Source: Rhodanobacter_A agri
Lineage (GTDB): Bacteria; Pseudomonadota; Gammaproteobacteria; Xanthomonadales; Rhodanobacteraceae
Assembly (NCBI RefSeq): GCF_044904705.1
Contig: NZ_JADIKL010000001.1
Coordinates: forward strand, 434,001 to 498,000
Direction: 5' to 3'
DNA length: 64,000 nt
Position numbers and translations under genes: made by a program. The notes under the pieces were generated by a model. It was not told where the DNA came from and did no database searches. It was given only the letters and a program-made list of their open reading frames with translations. Shown piece by piece: positions 43,404 to 52,656 of this stretch (position 1 is the stretch's first letter; every line of letters starts with the position of its first letter).

Positions 43404-44537
43404 CTAGTCGCGACCGCTGACGCTCACGCCATCCAGCAAAGCCAAGTAGTTCGGCGCCACAGCTCCAGGATGGTGGGCGGCAACGACTGCTTCGAACCCG
43501 GATGATGGCCGCTCCACCGTCGCGTCCATCACGTGAGACAACGCCACGGCATCGCCAACAGGCACCAGACGGCCGTAACGGCCACCGTCGAGAATTTCGC
43601 GTGGGCCATGCTCGCAGTCTGTCGCTACCACCGGCACACCCAACGCCAGGGCTTCAAGCAGCACGTTCGGATAACCTTCCCAACGCGACGAAAGCACCAG
43701 CATGGCGGCATCTGCCAGCGCCCGAAACGGATTGTCCAACGCCCCCGGAAGTGACACGCGATCGGCAAGACCGAGTTCGCGAACCAGACTTTCCAGCCTG
43801 TTGCGTTGCTCGCCCTCCCCCACGATGGCAAGGCGATGGCTGTGAAGCAATTTGCTGGCCGCGTACGCGCGCAACAGGAGGGGGTAATCCTTGGCTTCGG
43901 TCAATCGCCCGAGCGCGATTACATAAGGAGTGCCTGCCATTTCCTCCAACTCGGGACCGGTGTGGGCGAGATGGCGCAACCGCTCCTGGTCTACCGGATT
44001 GTGTACGACATGGATGCGATCACCCGCCAGACCCAGGCCACGCAAATCCTGCGCGACGCCCGCCGACACCGCGACCAGTTCGTCGGCGCGTCCATAGAGC
44101 CAGCGCATCGCCTGTCGTTTCAGGACACTCTTCGTGTTGGCGAGGCTGGACGCTTCGCGCAAGACGAGACGTGTACAGATGCGCGCTCGCATGCATGCCA
44201 ATACCGCTAACAGATTCGTGCCCGTCATCGTGCTCAACACAGCCTGCGGCTTGACCGTGCGGATGAGCGATACCAACCTGGGGAGCGCTTTCCATGCCAG
44301 CGCAAGGCCTTTGGCCGCCTCGCCGGCAGCGATCAACTCATGCAGCACCACGGTGCCCGGAACTGCCGCACTTAGCGGGCCGCCTCCCAGCAGTGCAACC
44401 ACATGCACTTCCCGCCCTGCAGCCTGAAACAATCCGGCCAGTTGCAACAGCACACGCTCACCGCCACCCCGCTCGAGGCTCGGCAGGACGAGCAATATGC
44501 GGTCGGCGCGAGCAGTCACGCAGTCATCCGGCGGCAT
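43404..44537 (-). CDS. Family 4 glycosyltransferase
   Basis: 377 residues from the ATG at 44537; a longer upstream frame overlaps asnB and is less likely. A GT-B fold: an N-terminal LLVLPSLERGGGERVLLQLA glycine loop and a C-terminal nucleotide-sugar site with VIALGRLTEAKDYPLLLRAY and the EX7E-type LSSRWEGYPNVLLEALALGVP. It extends a surface glycan using a nucleotide sugar. The start overlaps the asnB stop by 14 bases, and the gene is convergent with the acyltransferase. Confidence 0.92.
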   Translation of the reverse strand: MPPDDCVTARADRILLVLPSLERGGGERVLLQLAGLFQAAGREVHVVALLGGGPLSAAVPGTVVLHELIAAGEAAKGLALAWKALPRLVSLIRTVKPQAVLSTMTGTNLLAVLACMRARICTRLVLREASSLANTKSVLKRQAMRWLYGRADELVAVSAGVAQDLRGLGLAGDRIHVVHNPVDQERLRHLAHTGPELEEMAGTPYVIALGRLTEAKDYPLLLRAYAASKLLHSHRLAIVGEGEQRNRLESLVRELGLADRVSLPGALDNPFRALADAAMLVLSSRWEGYPNVLLEALALGVPVVATDCEHGPREILDGGRYGRLVPVGDAVALSHVMDATVERPSSGFEAVVAAHHPGAVAPNYLALLDGVSVSGRD

Positions 44538-46374
44538 CTGCGCGCCAGCGCAGATAGGAATAGGACAACCAAAGCGGCTGGGAATGATCGGCGCGCCCTG
44601 CGCGGTGCTCACTCAACAACGCACGCAGCCCTGCAGCATCCACGACACCGGTGTCGTTTGCATCCACCAGAGCCAGCAGCTCATCCCCCAACCAGTTGCG
44701 CAGCCAGTGGCCGACCGGCGAAGCGAACCCCTGCTTGCGGCGGTCCCAGATGAAATCCGGCACACGACCTTCCATGGCCGCTCGCAGCAGGCGCTTTCCG
44801 CGCAGTCCCGAAAAGTGCCATTGCCGAGGCAGGCGAATCACAAACTCGAACAGCGCCTTGTCCAGAAAGGGACTACGGGCCTCGAGCGAGAACATCATCG
44901 TCGCGCGGTCGACTTTCTGCAGGATGTCCTGGGGCAGATAGACCAGGCAATCCATCATCAGCATGTGCCTCAACTCGTCCGGGTCCTCGGGCCACGGCAG
45001 ATCGGGCATCGAATTACCCGCGCCAAGCCCGGGCACCAGTTGCGCGAGCGTTTCTTTGCGGATGGCTGGCGGCCCGATGTAGGCATCCCGGTCTTCCCGC
45101 GCCAGCCGCACGAAAAGGTGCGCACGCTTCAGGAGGCTGCCGCTGTGGTGCGCGTAGGGTTCGGGCGTCGCCAGTACACTGCGCTCGATGATCGAACGCA
45201 GCGGCGCCGGCAGCCGACGATACCGTTGGCGTAGCAGGCGTCCCGCGTACCTGGCGTAGCCTCCGAAGATTTCGTCGCTGCCATCGCCCGTCAGCACCAC
45301 CTTGACCTGCTGGGCCGCCACCGAGGCGACCAGCGCGCTGGGAACCAGAGAGGAGTCGCCGAACGGCTGCCCCATGCGGCGCGGAAGCTCTGTTGCGAGC
45401 GTCGCCGCGATATCCGGGCTGATCTCTTCGGCCGTGTGCAACGTGCCCAACTCGGCTGCCGCCCGCGCCGCCGGCGCACGCTCATCGAAGGTCGGCTCGG
45501 CAAACCCTGCCGTAAACGTGCGCAACCTGCCGAATCCCGATGCCTGCGCAAGCGCGCATACGGTCGTCGAATCGACGCCGCCGGAAAGAAAGGCTCCGAC
45601 TTCGACGTCGGACGCCAGCTGACGCCTGCGCACGGCTTGCGTCAGCAGCTCGCGAACCTGCTCGGCAGCCTCGCCGAAGCTGCCGGTCCAAGGCTCGACC
45701 GATGGCGCCCAATAGCGTTCCTGGGCCATGGAGCCGTCTGCGCCCAGCCGCAGCGTGTGTGCCGGCATCACTTCCCTGACACCTGCCAGGCAAGTCGTAC
45801 CGGGCAGCGCGTAGCCGTACCGGAAATAGTCGGCGATGCCCGCGGCATCTTCCGTGGGAGCCGCATCCGGGACCAGCGCTGCCAGTGCTGGCAATTCGGA
45901 GGCGCAGGCGAACAGTCCATGCTCGCGGCGGTAATACAGCGGCTTCTTGCCGAAGCGATCCCTTGAAAGCAGCAAAGCGCCGGAAGCGACATCGTGCAGC
46001 ACGAACGCCCACATGCCATCCAGACGTTCGACAAACCCGGCCCCTTCCGTGACCAGCCCGGCCAGCAGCACTTCGGTGTCGCTGTCATCCCGGAAATCCC
46101 ATCGCCCCGCCAGCCGCGCGCGCAATTCCCGGTAGTTGTAGATCTCGCCGTTGAATACCAGGACCCAGCGCCCGCTGGGGTCGCGTATCGGCTGGTGACC
46201 GCCCTTGAGATCGATGATCGCGAGCCGCGTGTGTCCCGCAACGAAATCGCTGCCGGCAAAGCAACCGGATTCGTCGGGACCGCGAAGCTTGAGCCGCTGC
46301 AAGGCCGCATCCATGCGTTCGCGGCGTTCTCCAGGCGAAAGCGCCGGAGCGCGAAGAAAGGCTATTCCGCACAT
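44524..46374 (-). CDS. asnB: Asparagine synthase (glutamine-hydrolysing), glycan-cluster type
   Basis: 616 residues from the ATG at 46374, which places the catalytic Cys at position 2 (MCGIAFLR). The glutaminase half has FNGEIYNYRELR and DSDTEVLL. The synthetase half has the PP-loop SGGVDST near residue 263 and LTGDGSDEIFGGYARY. AsnB homologues inside polysaccharide clusters often amidate a uronic acid or sugar carboxylate rather than make asparagine. The gene overlaps both flanking GT4 genes (13 and 14 bases), so it is in the same operon, which favours a glycan role. Confidence 0.92.
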   Translation of the reverse strand: MCGIAFLRAPALSPGERRERMDAALQRLKLRGPDESGCFAGSDFVAGHTRLAIIDLKGGHQPIRDPSGRWVLVFNGEIYNYRELRARLAGRWDFRDDSDTEVLLAGLVTEGAGFVERLDGMWAFVLHDVASGALLLSRDRFGKKPLYYRREHGLFACASELPALAALVPDAAPTEDAAGIADYFRYGYALPGTTCLAGVREVMPAHTLRLGADGSMAQERYWAPSVEPWTGSFGEAAEQVRELLTQAVRRRQLASDVEVGAFLSGGVDSTTVCALAQASGFGRLRTFTAGFAEPTFDERAPAARAAAELGTLHTAEEISPDIAATLATELPRRMGQPFGDSSLVPSALVASVAAQQVKVVLTGDGSDEIFGGYARYAGRLLRQRYRRLPAPLRSIIERSVLATPEPYAHHSGSLLKRAHLFVRLAREDRDAYIGPPAIRKETLAQLVPGLGAGNSMPDLPWPEDPDELRHMLMMDCLVYLPQDILQKVDRATMMFSLEARSPFLDKALFEFVIRLPRQWHFSGLRGKRLLRAAMEGRVPDFIWDRRKQGFASPVGHWLRNWLGDELLALVDANDTGVVDAAGLRALLSEHRAGRADHSQPLWLSYSYLRWRADAAG

Positions 46375-47585
46375 GAGGAACGCGGCCTCCCGCCTGGCGT
46401 CAATACCGTCTGGAACAGCGCTTCGTAGCAGCGCGCCGTATCCGTCCACATTCCGATCCGGGTACGCGCAAATGCCCGCGCCCGGTCGCCCCGGCGGCGA
46501 AGCTCTACGCGATCGGCCGCTGCCTGATCCAGCGCAACAGCCAGTGCATCCGGATCGTCGACTGCGACCAGCCAGCCGGTATCGCCGTTTCCGACCATGC
46601 CCTGCACGCCCTCCAGATCGGTGGAAATCACCGGCAAGCCGCCGGCCAGCGCTTCCACGACGACATTGGGCCGCCCCTCCGATCGGCTGGAAAGGACGAA
46701 CACATCCGCTTCGGAAACGTATTTCGGCATGTCGGTTGCCGGCACGGCCCCGACAAACGTGAAACAGGAAGACACGCCTCGGGAAGCCGCCAAGGCAAGC
46801 AGCGGTTCCCGTTCGGGCCCACTGCCAACGATAGATACATGCATGTGTTCGCGATGGCGTGCACGGGCGACAGCTTCGATCAGCACATCGAAGCCTTTCA
46901 GATGGATCAGATTGCCCACCGCCAGCACTCGCAAGCCCGTACCGTCGGATGCCTTCCTGTCGATCTGGAAGAATGCCTCATCGGCGCCATTGAGGCAGGC
47001 ATGGATGTCGGCCGCGCGATGCGGGAATAGCGCGCGCAGCCGCTCGGCCATCGCCTCCGAAACGCAGATCACGACACGGCTGTTGCGCACCGCCAGGCCG
47101 AGAGTCGCCCGATCCAGCCACGAGCGTGTCGCGCGCGCCACGTCGCTGCCCCGCAAGGTCGTGATCACCGGCCTCCTCCGCAAACGTCCGGCAATGCCCG
47201 CCATGGCTCCGCAGATGGCCCAGTTGGCATGGATCACGTCCGCGTCGCCCGCGCGCGACAGGCAACGCCAGAACAAGCCGAGCAGCAACCCGGGCAGCAG
47301 CGCTATCTGCCATGGCGCGCGCCGCAGGCCCGTAACGACTCCGCCAGCCCCCTGGGCCAGGGCGCGCCACGCCCTGGGCGCGTAACGCACCGCATGCACG
47401 CGAATGCCTGCCGCCGCGTCGTCGTCGAATGTCGCCTCCATGCGCTTCGAATCGCCGGGGCAGATCACATCGATCGCGCATTCAACCGACAGGCGCCGGT
47501 ACAGATTTTGGACGAATACGCCAGCAGAACTGCCCGGATACAGCGGATACGACGTCGTCAATGCGAGCACGCGCATTTTTTTCAT
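46362..47585 (-). CDS. Family 4 glycosyltransferase
   Basis: 407 residues. A GT-B fold with VLALTTSYPLYPGSSAGVFV at the N-terminus, VITTLRGSDVARAT in the middle, and VLAVGNLIHLKGFDVLIEAV plus LSSRSEGRPNVVVEALAGGLP forming the donor site. It adds a hexose to the lipid-linked glycan. It ends inside the start of asnB and is separated by 21 bases from the GT2 gene upstream. Confidence 0.93.
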   Translation of the reverse strand: MKKMRVLALTTSYPLYPGSSAGVFVQNLYRRLSVECAIDVICPGDSKRMEATFDDDAAAGIRVHAVRYAPRAWRALAQGAGGVVTGLRRAPWQIALLPGLLLGLFWRCLSRAGDADVIHANWAICGAMAGIAGRLRRRPVITTLRGSDVARATRSWLDRATLGLAVRNSRVVICVSEAMAERLRALFPHRAADIHACLNGADEAFFQIDRKASDGTGLRVLAVGNLIHLKGFDVLIEAVARARHREHMHVSIVGSGPEREPLLALAASRGVSSCFTFVGAVPATDMPKYVSEADVFVLSSRSEGRPNVVVEALAGGLPVISTDLEGVQGMVGNGDTGWLVAVDDPDALAVALDQAAADRVELRRRGDRARAFARTRIGMWTDTARCYEALFQTVLTPGGRPRSSCAE

Positions 47586-47606
47586 GACCGCATCACGCAG
47601 ATCGGC

Positions 47607-48461
47607 CTAGGCATCGCGCCGATAGGTCAACGACGTGATCTGCTCCGAAATCAGGCCGATCAGGAAAATGATCACGGAAGCGCTCCACAGCGCCACGCTG
47701 ACCAGGCTGAGGCGATGGAATTCGAAAAAGGTATAGGCCCAATACGCCCAGCCAAGCGCGAAGAACGCGACGGCGGTGGGTGCGAACAGTTTCAGTGGCG
47801 CATACAGGGTCGCGATCTTGAAGATGATCAGCAGGAACCGGAAACCGTCGCGCACCGGCTTGATATGGCTTTTACCCACCCGACCGGCGGCCTTGATCGG
47901 CAGGTACGCCACCGGAAAGGCGCTGCGGAAGAAAGCCATGGTGCTAGTAGTGGGGTAGCTGAACCCATTGGGCAGCAGATAGAGGAACTCACGGAACTTG
48001 TCCGCGCGCGCGGCACGGAACCCGGAGGTGAGATCGGCCACCGCATGGCCCGTCATGTGGGTAGCCAACCAGTTGTACAGCGTATTGGCCAGGCCACGAC
48101 CCACGCCGGCCTGGCTCTCCCAGTCACGGGCGCCGACCACCATGTCGTAGCCCTCGTCCAGCTTGGCCAACAGGCGCGCCACATCGGCCGGATCGTGCTG
48201 GCCATCGCCGTCCATGAATACCAGCAGGTCGCCGGTCGCGGCGCGGGCACCGCGTTTGATCGCCGCGCCATTGCCCATCGAGTAAGGCGAACTGAGGCAG
48301 GTCACACCCGTTTTGGCGCAAACCTGGCGTGTGTCGTCGGTCGAACCGTCGTCCACCACGATGATCTCCGCCTCGGGGTGGGCGGCGCGCAGGCGCGGCA
48401 GCAAGTCGGCGAGGGCGGGGGCTTCGTTCTTGGCTGGCAGGATGATGCTAAGGCGGCTCAA
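47607..48461 (-). CDS. Family 2 glycosyltransferase with two C-terminal membrane helices (polyprenyl-phosphate sugar synthase-like)
   Basis: 284 residues. The catalytic domain has LSIILPAKNEAPALADLLPR, VVDDGSTDDTRQVC and the DxD-type FMDGDGQHDPADVARLL. Two membrane helices close the C-terminus (about 222-245 and 252-275). This layout is that of DPM1/DPG1-like enzymes, which make polyprenyl-phosphate mannose or glucose, the donor of GT-C enzymes. In this region it could supply the two TMTC-like proteins by pilA. It is the first gene of the minus-strand glycan operon and is divergent from pilB. Confidence 0.9.
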   Translation of the reverse strand: MSRLSIILPAKNEAPALADLLPRLRAAHPEAEIIVVDDGSTDDTRQVCAKTGVTCLSSPYSMGNGAAIKRGARAATGDLLVFMDGDGQHDPADVARLLAKLDEGYDMVVGARDWESQAGVGRGLANTLYNWLATHMTGHAVADLTSGFRAARADKFREFLYLLPNGFSYPTTSTMAFFRSAFPVAYLPIKAAGRVGKSHIKPVRDGFRFLLIIFKIATLYAPLKLFAPTAVAFFALGWAYWAYTFFEFHRLSLVSVALWSASVIIFLIGLISEQITSLTYRRDA

Positions 48462-48599
48462 CGGTCGGCTCCCCTGGATCGCAGCGAATCATAACGTGAA
48501 GCAGGCGTCAGGACTGCGGTTCCGATCCCGCCGCATGGGTGACCTGCGGGGCAGACTGGGGTAGATTCGGCGCCAGAAAGGCTCGGGGACCGCCATTTC

Positions 48600-50321
48600 A
48601 TGTCATCTGCAATGCAAACACCGCTCGTTGGGCTGACCGGACTTGCACGCCGGCTGGTATCCGAAGGGCTGTTGCCAGAGGCCGATGCGCGCCGCGCCGT
48701 ACAGGAGAGCAGCCAGCAACGCGTCACCCTGACCTCGTGGCTGCTGGACCAGAACCTGGTGGACGGACTGCGCCTGCTGCGCCTGTCCTCGCTGGAGTTT
48801 GGCATGCCGGTGCTGGACGTGACTGCGCTGAGCCCCGCGCAGCTTCCGGTCAACCTGATCAGCGAGGCCTTGCTGACCAAGCATCGCGCCCTGCCGTTGT
48901 TCCGGCGTGGCAAGCGTCTGTTCGTGGGCATCGCCGATCCCATGCAGCTGGATGCGCTGGAGGAGATCAAGTTCCACTCCAACTGCATGGTGGAACCGAT
49001 CCTGGTCGAACGCAGTCAGCTGAATCGCGTGATCGACACCGCGCTCAGCAGCATGCACGACGTGATGCCCGACATGGGCGGCGACGACCTGGAAGGCCTG
49101 GACACCGAGGGCGGCGACATCGACGAGGCGCCGGGCGGCATCGACGCTACCGCCAACGACGATGCCCCGGTGGTGAAGTTCGTCAACAAGGTCCTGGTCG
49201 ACGCGATCAAGCGCGGCGCCTCGGACATCCACTTCGAACCGTTCGAGAGCCATTTTCGCGTGCGCCTGCGCATGGACGGCATGCTACGCGCGGTGGCCAG
49301 CCCGCCGCTGAAGCTGGCCAACCGCATTGCTTCACGCCTGAAGGTGATGGCACAGCTGGACATCGCCGAGAAGCGCGTGCCTCAGGACGGGCGCATCAAG
49401 TTGAACCTCAGCAAGAGCCGCGCGATCGATTTCCGCGTCAGCACCCTGCCTACGTTGTTCGGCGAAAAGATCGTGCTGCGTATCCTCGACGGCTCAGCCG
49501 CAAAGATCGGTATCGAGAAGCTGGGCTACGAACCGGAGCAGCAGAAGCTCTACGTGGATGCCATCCACAAGCCGTACGGCATGGTGCTGGTCACCGGCCC
49601 CACCGGTTCGGGCAAAACGGTGTCGCTGTACACCGGCCTCAACATGCTGAACACGGCCGAGCGCAACATTTCCACCGTGGAGGATCCGGTCGAAATCCGC
49701 GTCGAGGGCATCAACCAGGTACAGCAGAACGCGAAGCGCGGCATGACCTTCGCCAGTGCCCTGCGCTCCTTCCTGCGCCAGGATCCGGACGTGATCATGG
49801 TGGGCGAGATCCGCGACCTGGAAACCGCCGAGATCGCGATCAAGGCTGCCCAGACCGGCCACATGGTGCTGTCCACCCTGCACACCAACGACGCCGCACA
49901 GACCGTGGCGCGCCTGATGAACATGGGCATCGCGCCCTACAACATCACCTCCTCGGTCACCCTGATCATCGCCCAGCGCCTGGCCCGCCGCCTGCACAGC
50001 TGCAGGAAGCCGCAGAACCTTCCACCCCAGCTCCTGCTAGCCGCCGGTTTCACCCAGCAAGACATCGATGCAGGACTCACACTCTACGAGGCGGTGGGCT
50101 GCGACGAGTGCAACGAGGGCTACAAGGGCCGCGTCGGTATCTACCAGGTGATGCCGATGCTGGAGGACATCCAGAGGATCATTCTGCAGGGCGGTAACGC
50201 GCTACAGATCGCCGAGGTGGCCAAGGCCGCCGGCATCAACGACCTGCGCGCTTCGGCCCTGCTCAAGGTGAAGCAAGGCCTCACCAGCCTTACCGAGATC
50301 GACCGGGTGACCAAGGACTGA
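48600..50321 (+). CDS. pilB: Type IV pilus assembly ATPase
   Basis: 573 residues. PilB is the hexameric ATPase that drives pilin polymerisation. An N-terminal MshEN-type domain (about 1-160) is followed by the T2SSE domain, with Walker A GPTGSGKT at 333-340 and FLRQDPDVIMVGEIRDLETA. A zinc-type Cys region near the C-terminus is incomplete: the first CxxC is reduced to LHSC, while VGCDECNEGYKGR is intact, so a His may replace one Cys. It lies divergent from the glycan block and heads pilB-pilC-pilD-coaE. Confidence 0.97.
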   Translation: MSSAMQTPLVGLTGLARRLVSEGLLPEADARRAVQESSQQRVTLTSWLLDQNLVDGLRLLRLSSLEFGMPVLDVTALSPAQLPVNLISEALLTKHRALPLFRRGKRLFVGIADPMQLDALEEIKFHSNCMVEPILVERSQLNRVIDTALSSMHDVMPDMGGDDLEGLDTEGGDIDEAPGGIDATANDDAPVVKFVNKVLVDAIKRGASDIHFEPFESHFRVRLRMDGMLRAVASPPLKLANRIASRLKVMAQLDIAEKRVPQDGRIKLNLSKSRAIDFRVSTLPTLFGEKIVLRILDGSAAKIGIEKLGYEPEQQKLYVDAIHKPYGMVLVTGPTGSGKTVSLYTGLNMLNTAERNISTVEDPVEIRVEGINQVQQNAKRGMTFASALRSFLRQDPDVIMVGEIRDLETAEIAIKAAQTGHMVLSTLHTNDAAQTVARLMNMGIAPYNITSSVTLIIAQRLARRLHSCRKPQNLPPQLLLAAGFTQQDIDAGLTLYEAVGCDECNEGYKGRVGIYQVMPMLEDIQRIILQGGNALQIAEVAKAAGINDLRASALLKVKQGLTSLTEIDRVTKD

Positions 50322-50364
50322 TTGGATCGGTCCCGCCGCGCGACGGACCCGGCAGTGAAGCTGC

Positions 50365-50388
50365 GGCCGTCACCACGGTTTGACGGCC
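50365..50388 (+). promoter_or_regulatory. Hairpin between pilB and pilC
   Basis: A perfect 8-bp inverted repeat GGCCGTCA/TGACGGCC with an 8-nt loop. No T-tract follows, so it is not a clear terminator; a TTGACG next to it could be part of a pilC promoter, but the -10 is not convincing. Confidence 0.35.
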
Positions 50389-50468
50389 CCGGAATGGCCT
50401 AAGCTACGCTACAAGAATGGTTCCGCGGCCCGAAGGGTCCGCCGGAACGCACCATAGGGGGACAGCGC

Positions 50469-51743
50469 ATGGCCACGGTTTCCGCAACGGCAAAGAAGGA
50501 CGCGCGCTCGCTCGGCGCCGAACGCACTGAAGTCAGCAAACTCACCGTGTACGAGTGGGTGGCGCTGGACAAGCGCGGCAAGCGCATGAAGGGCGACATG
50601 CCGGCGAAGAACGCTTCGCTGGTGAAAGCCGAACTGCGCCGCCAGGGCATGAACCCGCAAACGGTGCGCGAGCGCGCCAAGCCGCTGTTCGGCTCCGCCG
50701 GTAGCACGGTCAAGCCACGCGACGTGGCGGTGTTCAGCCGTCAGATCGCCACCATGATGACCTCGGGCGTGCCGATGGTGCAGTCGTTCGACATCATCGC
50801 CGACGGCCAGAAGAACATCCGCTTCAAGAACATGTTGCTGGACGTGAAGCAGGGCCTCGAGGGTGGCCAGGCGCTGCACGAGGCACTGGGTCGCTACCCG
50901 GTGCAGTTTGACGAGCTGTACCGCAATCTTGTGCGCGCGGGCGAATCCTCCGGCGTGCTGGACACGGTACTGGATACCGTAGCCACCTATAAGGAACGCA
51001 CCGAGGCACTGAAAAAGAAGATCAAGAAGGCGCTGTTCTACCCGATCATGGTGGTGGCGGTAGCTTTCCTGGTCAGCATGGTCATGCTGCTGTTCGTGGT
51101 ACCGGTATTTGCGCAGACCTTCCACGACGCCGGCGCCGCCCTGCCCGCCCCTACCCAGTTCGTGATCAGCGCCTCGGAATTCATGAAGACTTGGTGGTGG
51201 CTGGTGATCCTTATCATCGTCGGCAGCATCGTGAGCCTAGTGGCCGGCAAGCGCCGCTCGGTGAAGTTCGCTCATTTCCTCGACCGCGTGACATTGAAGC
51301 TGCCCGTGTTCGGCAAAATCATGCGCGAATCGGCCATCGCCCGCTTCGCCCGTACCCTTGGCGTGACCTTCCATGCCGGTGTACCTCTGGTGGAGGCGTT
51401 GGACTCGGTATCCGGCGCCACTGGCAGCGTGGTCTATGGCGACGCCGTTAAGCAGATTCGCGACGACGTTTCAGTAGGCCACCAGCTGCAGCTGGCGATG
51501 CGCCAAACCAACCTGTTCCCTAACATGGTGGTGCAGATGACCGCGATCGGCGAGGAATCCGGGTCACTGGACAGCATGCTGTTCAAGGTCGCCGAGTTCT
51601 ATGAGGAGGAGGTCGAGAACGCGGTCGACACCCTGTCCACCCTGCTCGAACCGATGATCATGGTGATCCTCGGCGTGGTCGTGGGCGGCATGGTGATCTC
51701 GCTGTATCTGCCGATCTTCAAGCTCGCCGGCACCGTCGGCTGA
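50469..51743 (+). CDS. pilC: Type IV pilus inner-membrane platform protein
   Basis: 424 residues. PilC is the inner-membrane platform linking PilB/PilT to the pilus. Two T2SSF domains (about 80-200 and 285-405) surround the membrane helices near 190-215 and 240-262, with a third near 395-415. Typical segments are FSRQIATMMTSGVPMVQSFD and GVTFHAGVPLVEALDSVSGA, and the end GGMVISLYLPIFKLAGTVG. The gap of 147 bases after pilB suggests its own promoter. Confidence 0.96.
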   Translation: MATVSATAKKDARSLGAERTEVSKLTVYEWVALDKRGKRMKGDMPAKNASLVKAELRRQGMNPQTVRERAKPLFGSAGSTVKPRDVAVFSRQIATMMTSGVPMVQSFDIIADGQKNIRFKNMLLDVKQGLEGGQALHEALGRYPVQFDELYRNLVRAGESSGVLDTVLDTVATYKERTEALKKKIKKALFYPIMVVAVAFLVSMVMLLFVVPVFAQTFHDAGAALPAPTQFVISASEFMKTWWWLVILIIVGSIVSLVAGKRRSVKFAHFLDRVTLKLPVFGKIMRESAIARFARTLGVTFHAGVPLVEALDSVSGATGSVVYGDAVKQIRDDVSVGHQLQLAMRQTNLFPNMVVQMTAIGEESGSLDSMLFKVAEFYEEEVENAVDTLSTLLEPMIMVILGVVVGGMVISLYLPIFKLAGTVG

Positions 51744-51798
51744 CGCGGCGGTGCCCACCACGTAAGCTTGGGCGCCTCGCAGCTGCCGACCGACACAC

Positions 51799-52656
51799 AT
51801 GCCCGATTTGCCGCTGACCGCCTGGGTCGCCCTCGCCGCCGTGCTCGGCCTGCTGGTGGGCAGCTTCCTCAACGTGGTGATCCTGCGCCTGCCGGAACGC
51901 ATGGCCGCCGAATGGCGGCGCGAAGCACGCGACGTGCTGGAACTGGAAGCCGATGGCGAGACACTGCCCCCTGGCATCGTGCGCGAGCCTTCCCACTGCC
52001 CCCACTGCAAGCATCCGTTGTCGCCGGCGGACAACATCCCGCTGTTCGGCTGGTTGTTGCTGCGGGGGCGCTGCCGCTACTGCAAGGTGAAGATCTCGGC
52101 CCAATATCCGCTGGTCGAGCTGCTGAGCGGCGTGCTTTCCGCCATCGTGGTCTGGAAGCTCGGCCCGACCTGGCCCGCGCTGGCCGGCCTTGCGCTCACC
52201 TGGGTACTGATCGCGCTTTCCGGCATCGACTTCCGTACCCAGCTGCTTCCCGACCAACTCACCCTCCCGCTGCTGTGGCTGGGCCTGGTGCTGTCACTGA
52301 AGCCCCTGTTTGTCGCCGCGCCCACGGCCATCCTCGGCGCAGCGATCGGCTACCTCAGCCTGTGGAGCGTGTACTGGGTGTTCAAGCTGCTCACCGGCAA
52401 GGAGGGCATGGGCCATGGCGACTTCAAGCTGCTGGCCGCGCTGGGTGCCTGGATGGGGCCGCTGGCGCTGCTGCCGATCATCCTGCTCTCCTCCCTCGTC
52501 GGAGCCATCGTGGGCGGTTGCCTGATTGCGATGAAACGCCACCATAGCGACGTGCCGATGCCATTCGGCCCGTTCATCGCCATGGCCGGCTGGACGTGGT
52601 TCGCATTCGGCGACAGCTTGTGGCAAGCCTATCGGCACGCCTTCGGCCTGGCCTGA
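51799..52656 (+). CDS. pilD: Prepilin peptidase / N-methyltransferase
   Basis: 285 residues. PilD cleaves the prepilin leader and methylates the new N-terminal Phe. Two zinc CxxC pairs, C67/C70 (CPHC) and C92/C95 (CRYC), are followed by the aspartic protease pair D144 (GIDFRTQLLPD) and D208 (GHGDFK), with about seven membrane helices. It is bifunctional by motif. The stop overlaps the coaE ATG (TGATG). Confidence 0.97.
   Translation: MPDLPLTAWVALAAVLGLLVGSFLNVVILRLPERMAAEWRREARDVLELEADGETLPPGIVREPSHCPHCKHPLSPADNIPLFGWLLLRGRCRYCKVKISAQYPLVELLSGVLSAIVVWKLGPTWPALAGLALTWVLIALSGIDFRTQLLPDQLTLPLLWLGLVLSLKPLFVAAPTAILGAAIGYLSLWSVYWVFKLLTGKEGMGHGDFKLLAALGAWMGPLALLPIILLSSLVGAIVGGCLIAMKRHHSDVPMPFGPFIAMAGWTWFAFGDSLWQAYRHAFGLA

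Noticed and set aside
50382..50420. TTGACG followed by TACGCT as a pilC promoter
   Set aside because: The spacer is about 19 bp and the -10 is poor; kept only as a remark on the nearby hairpin.
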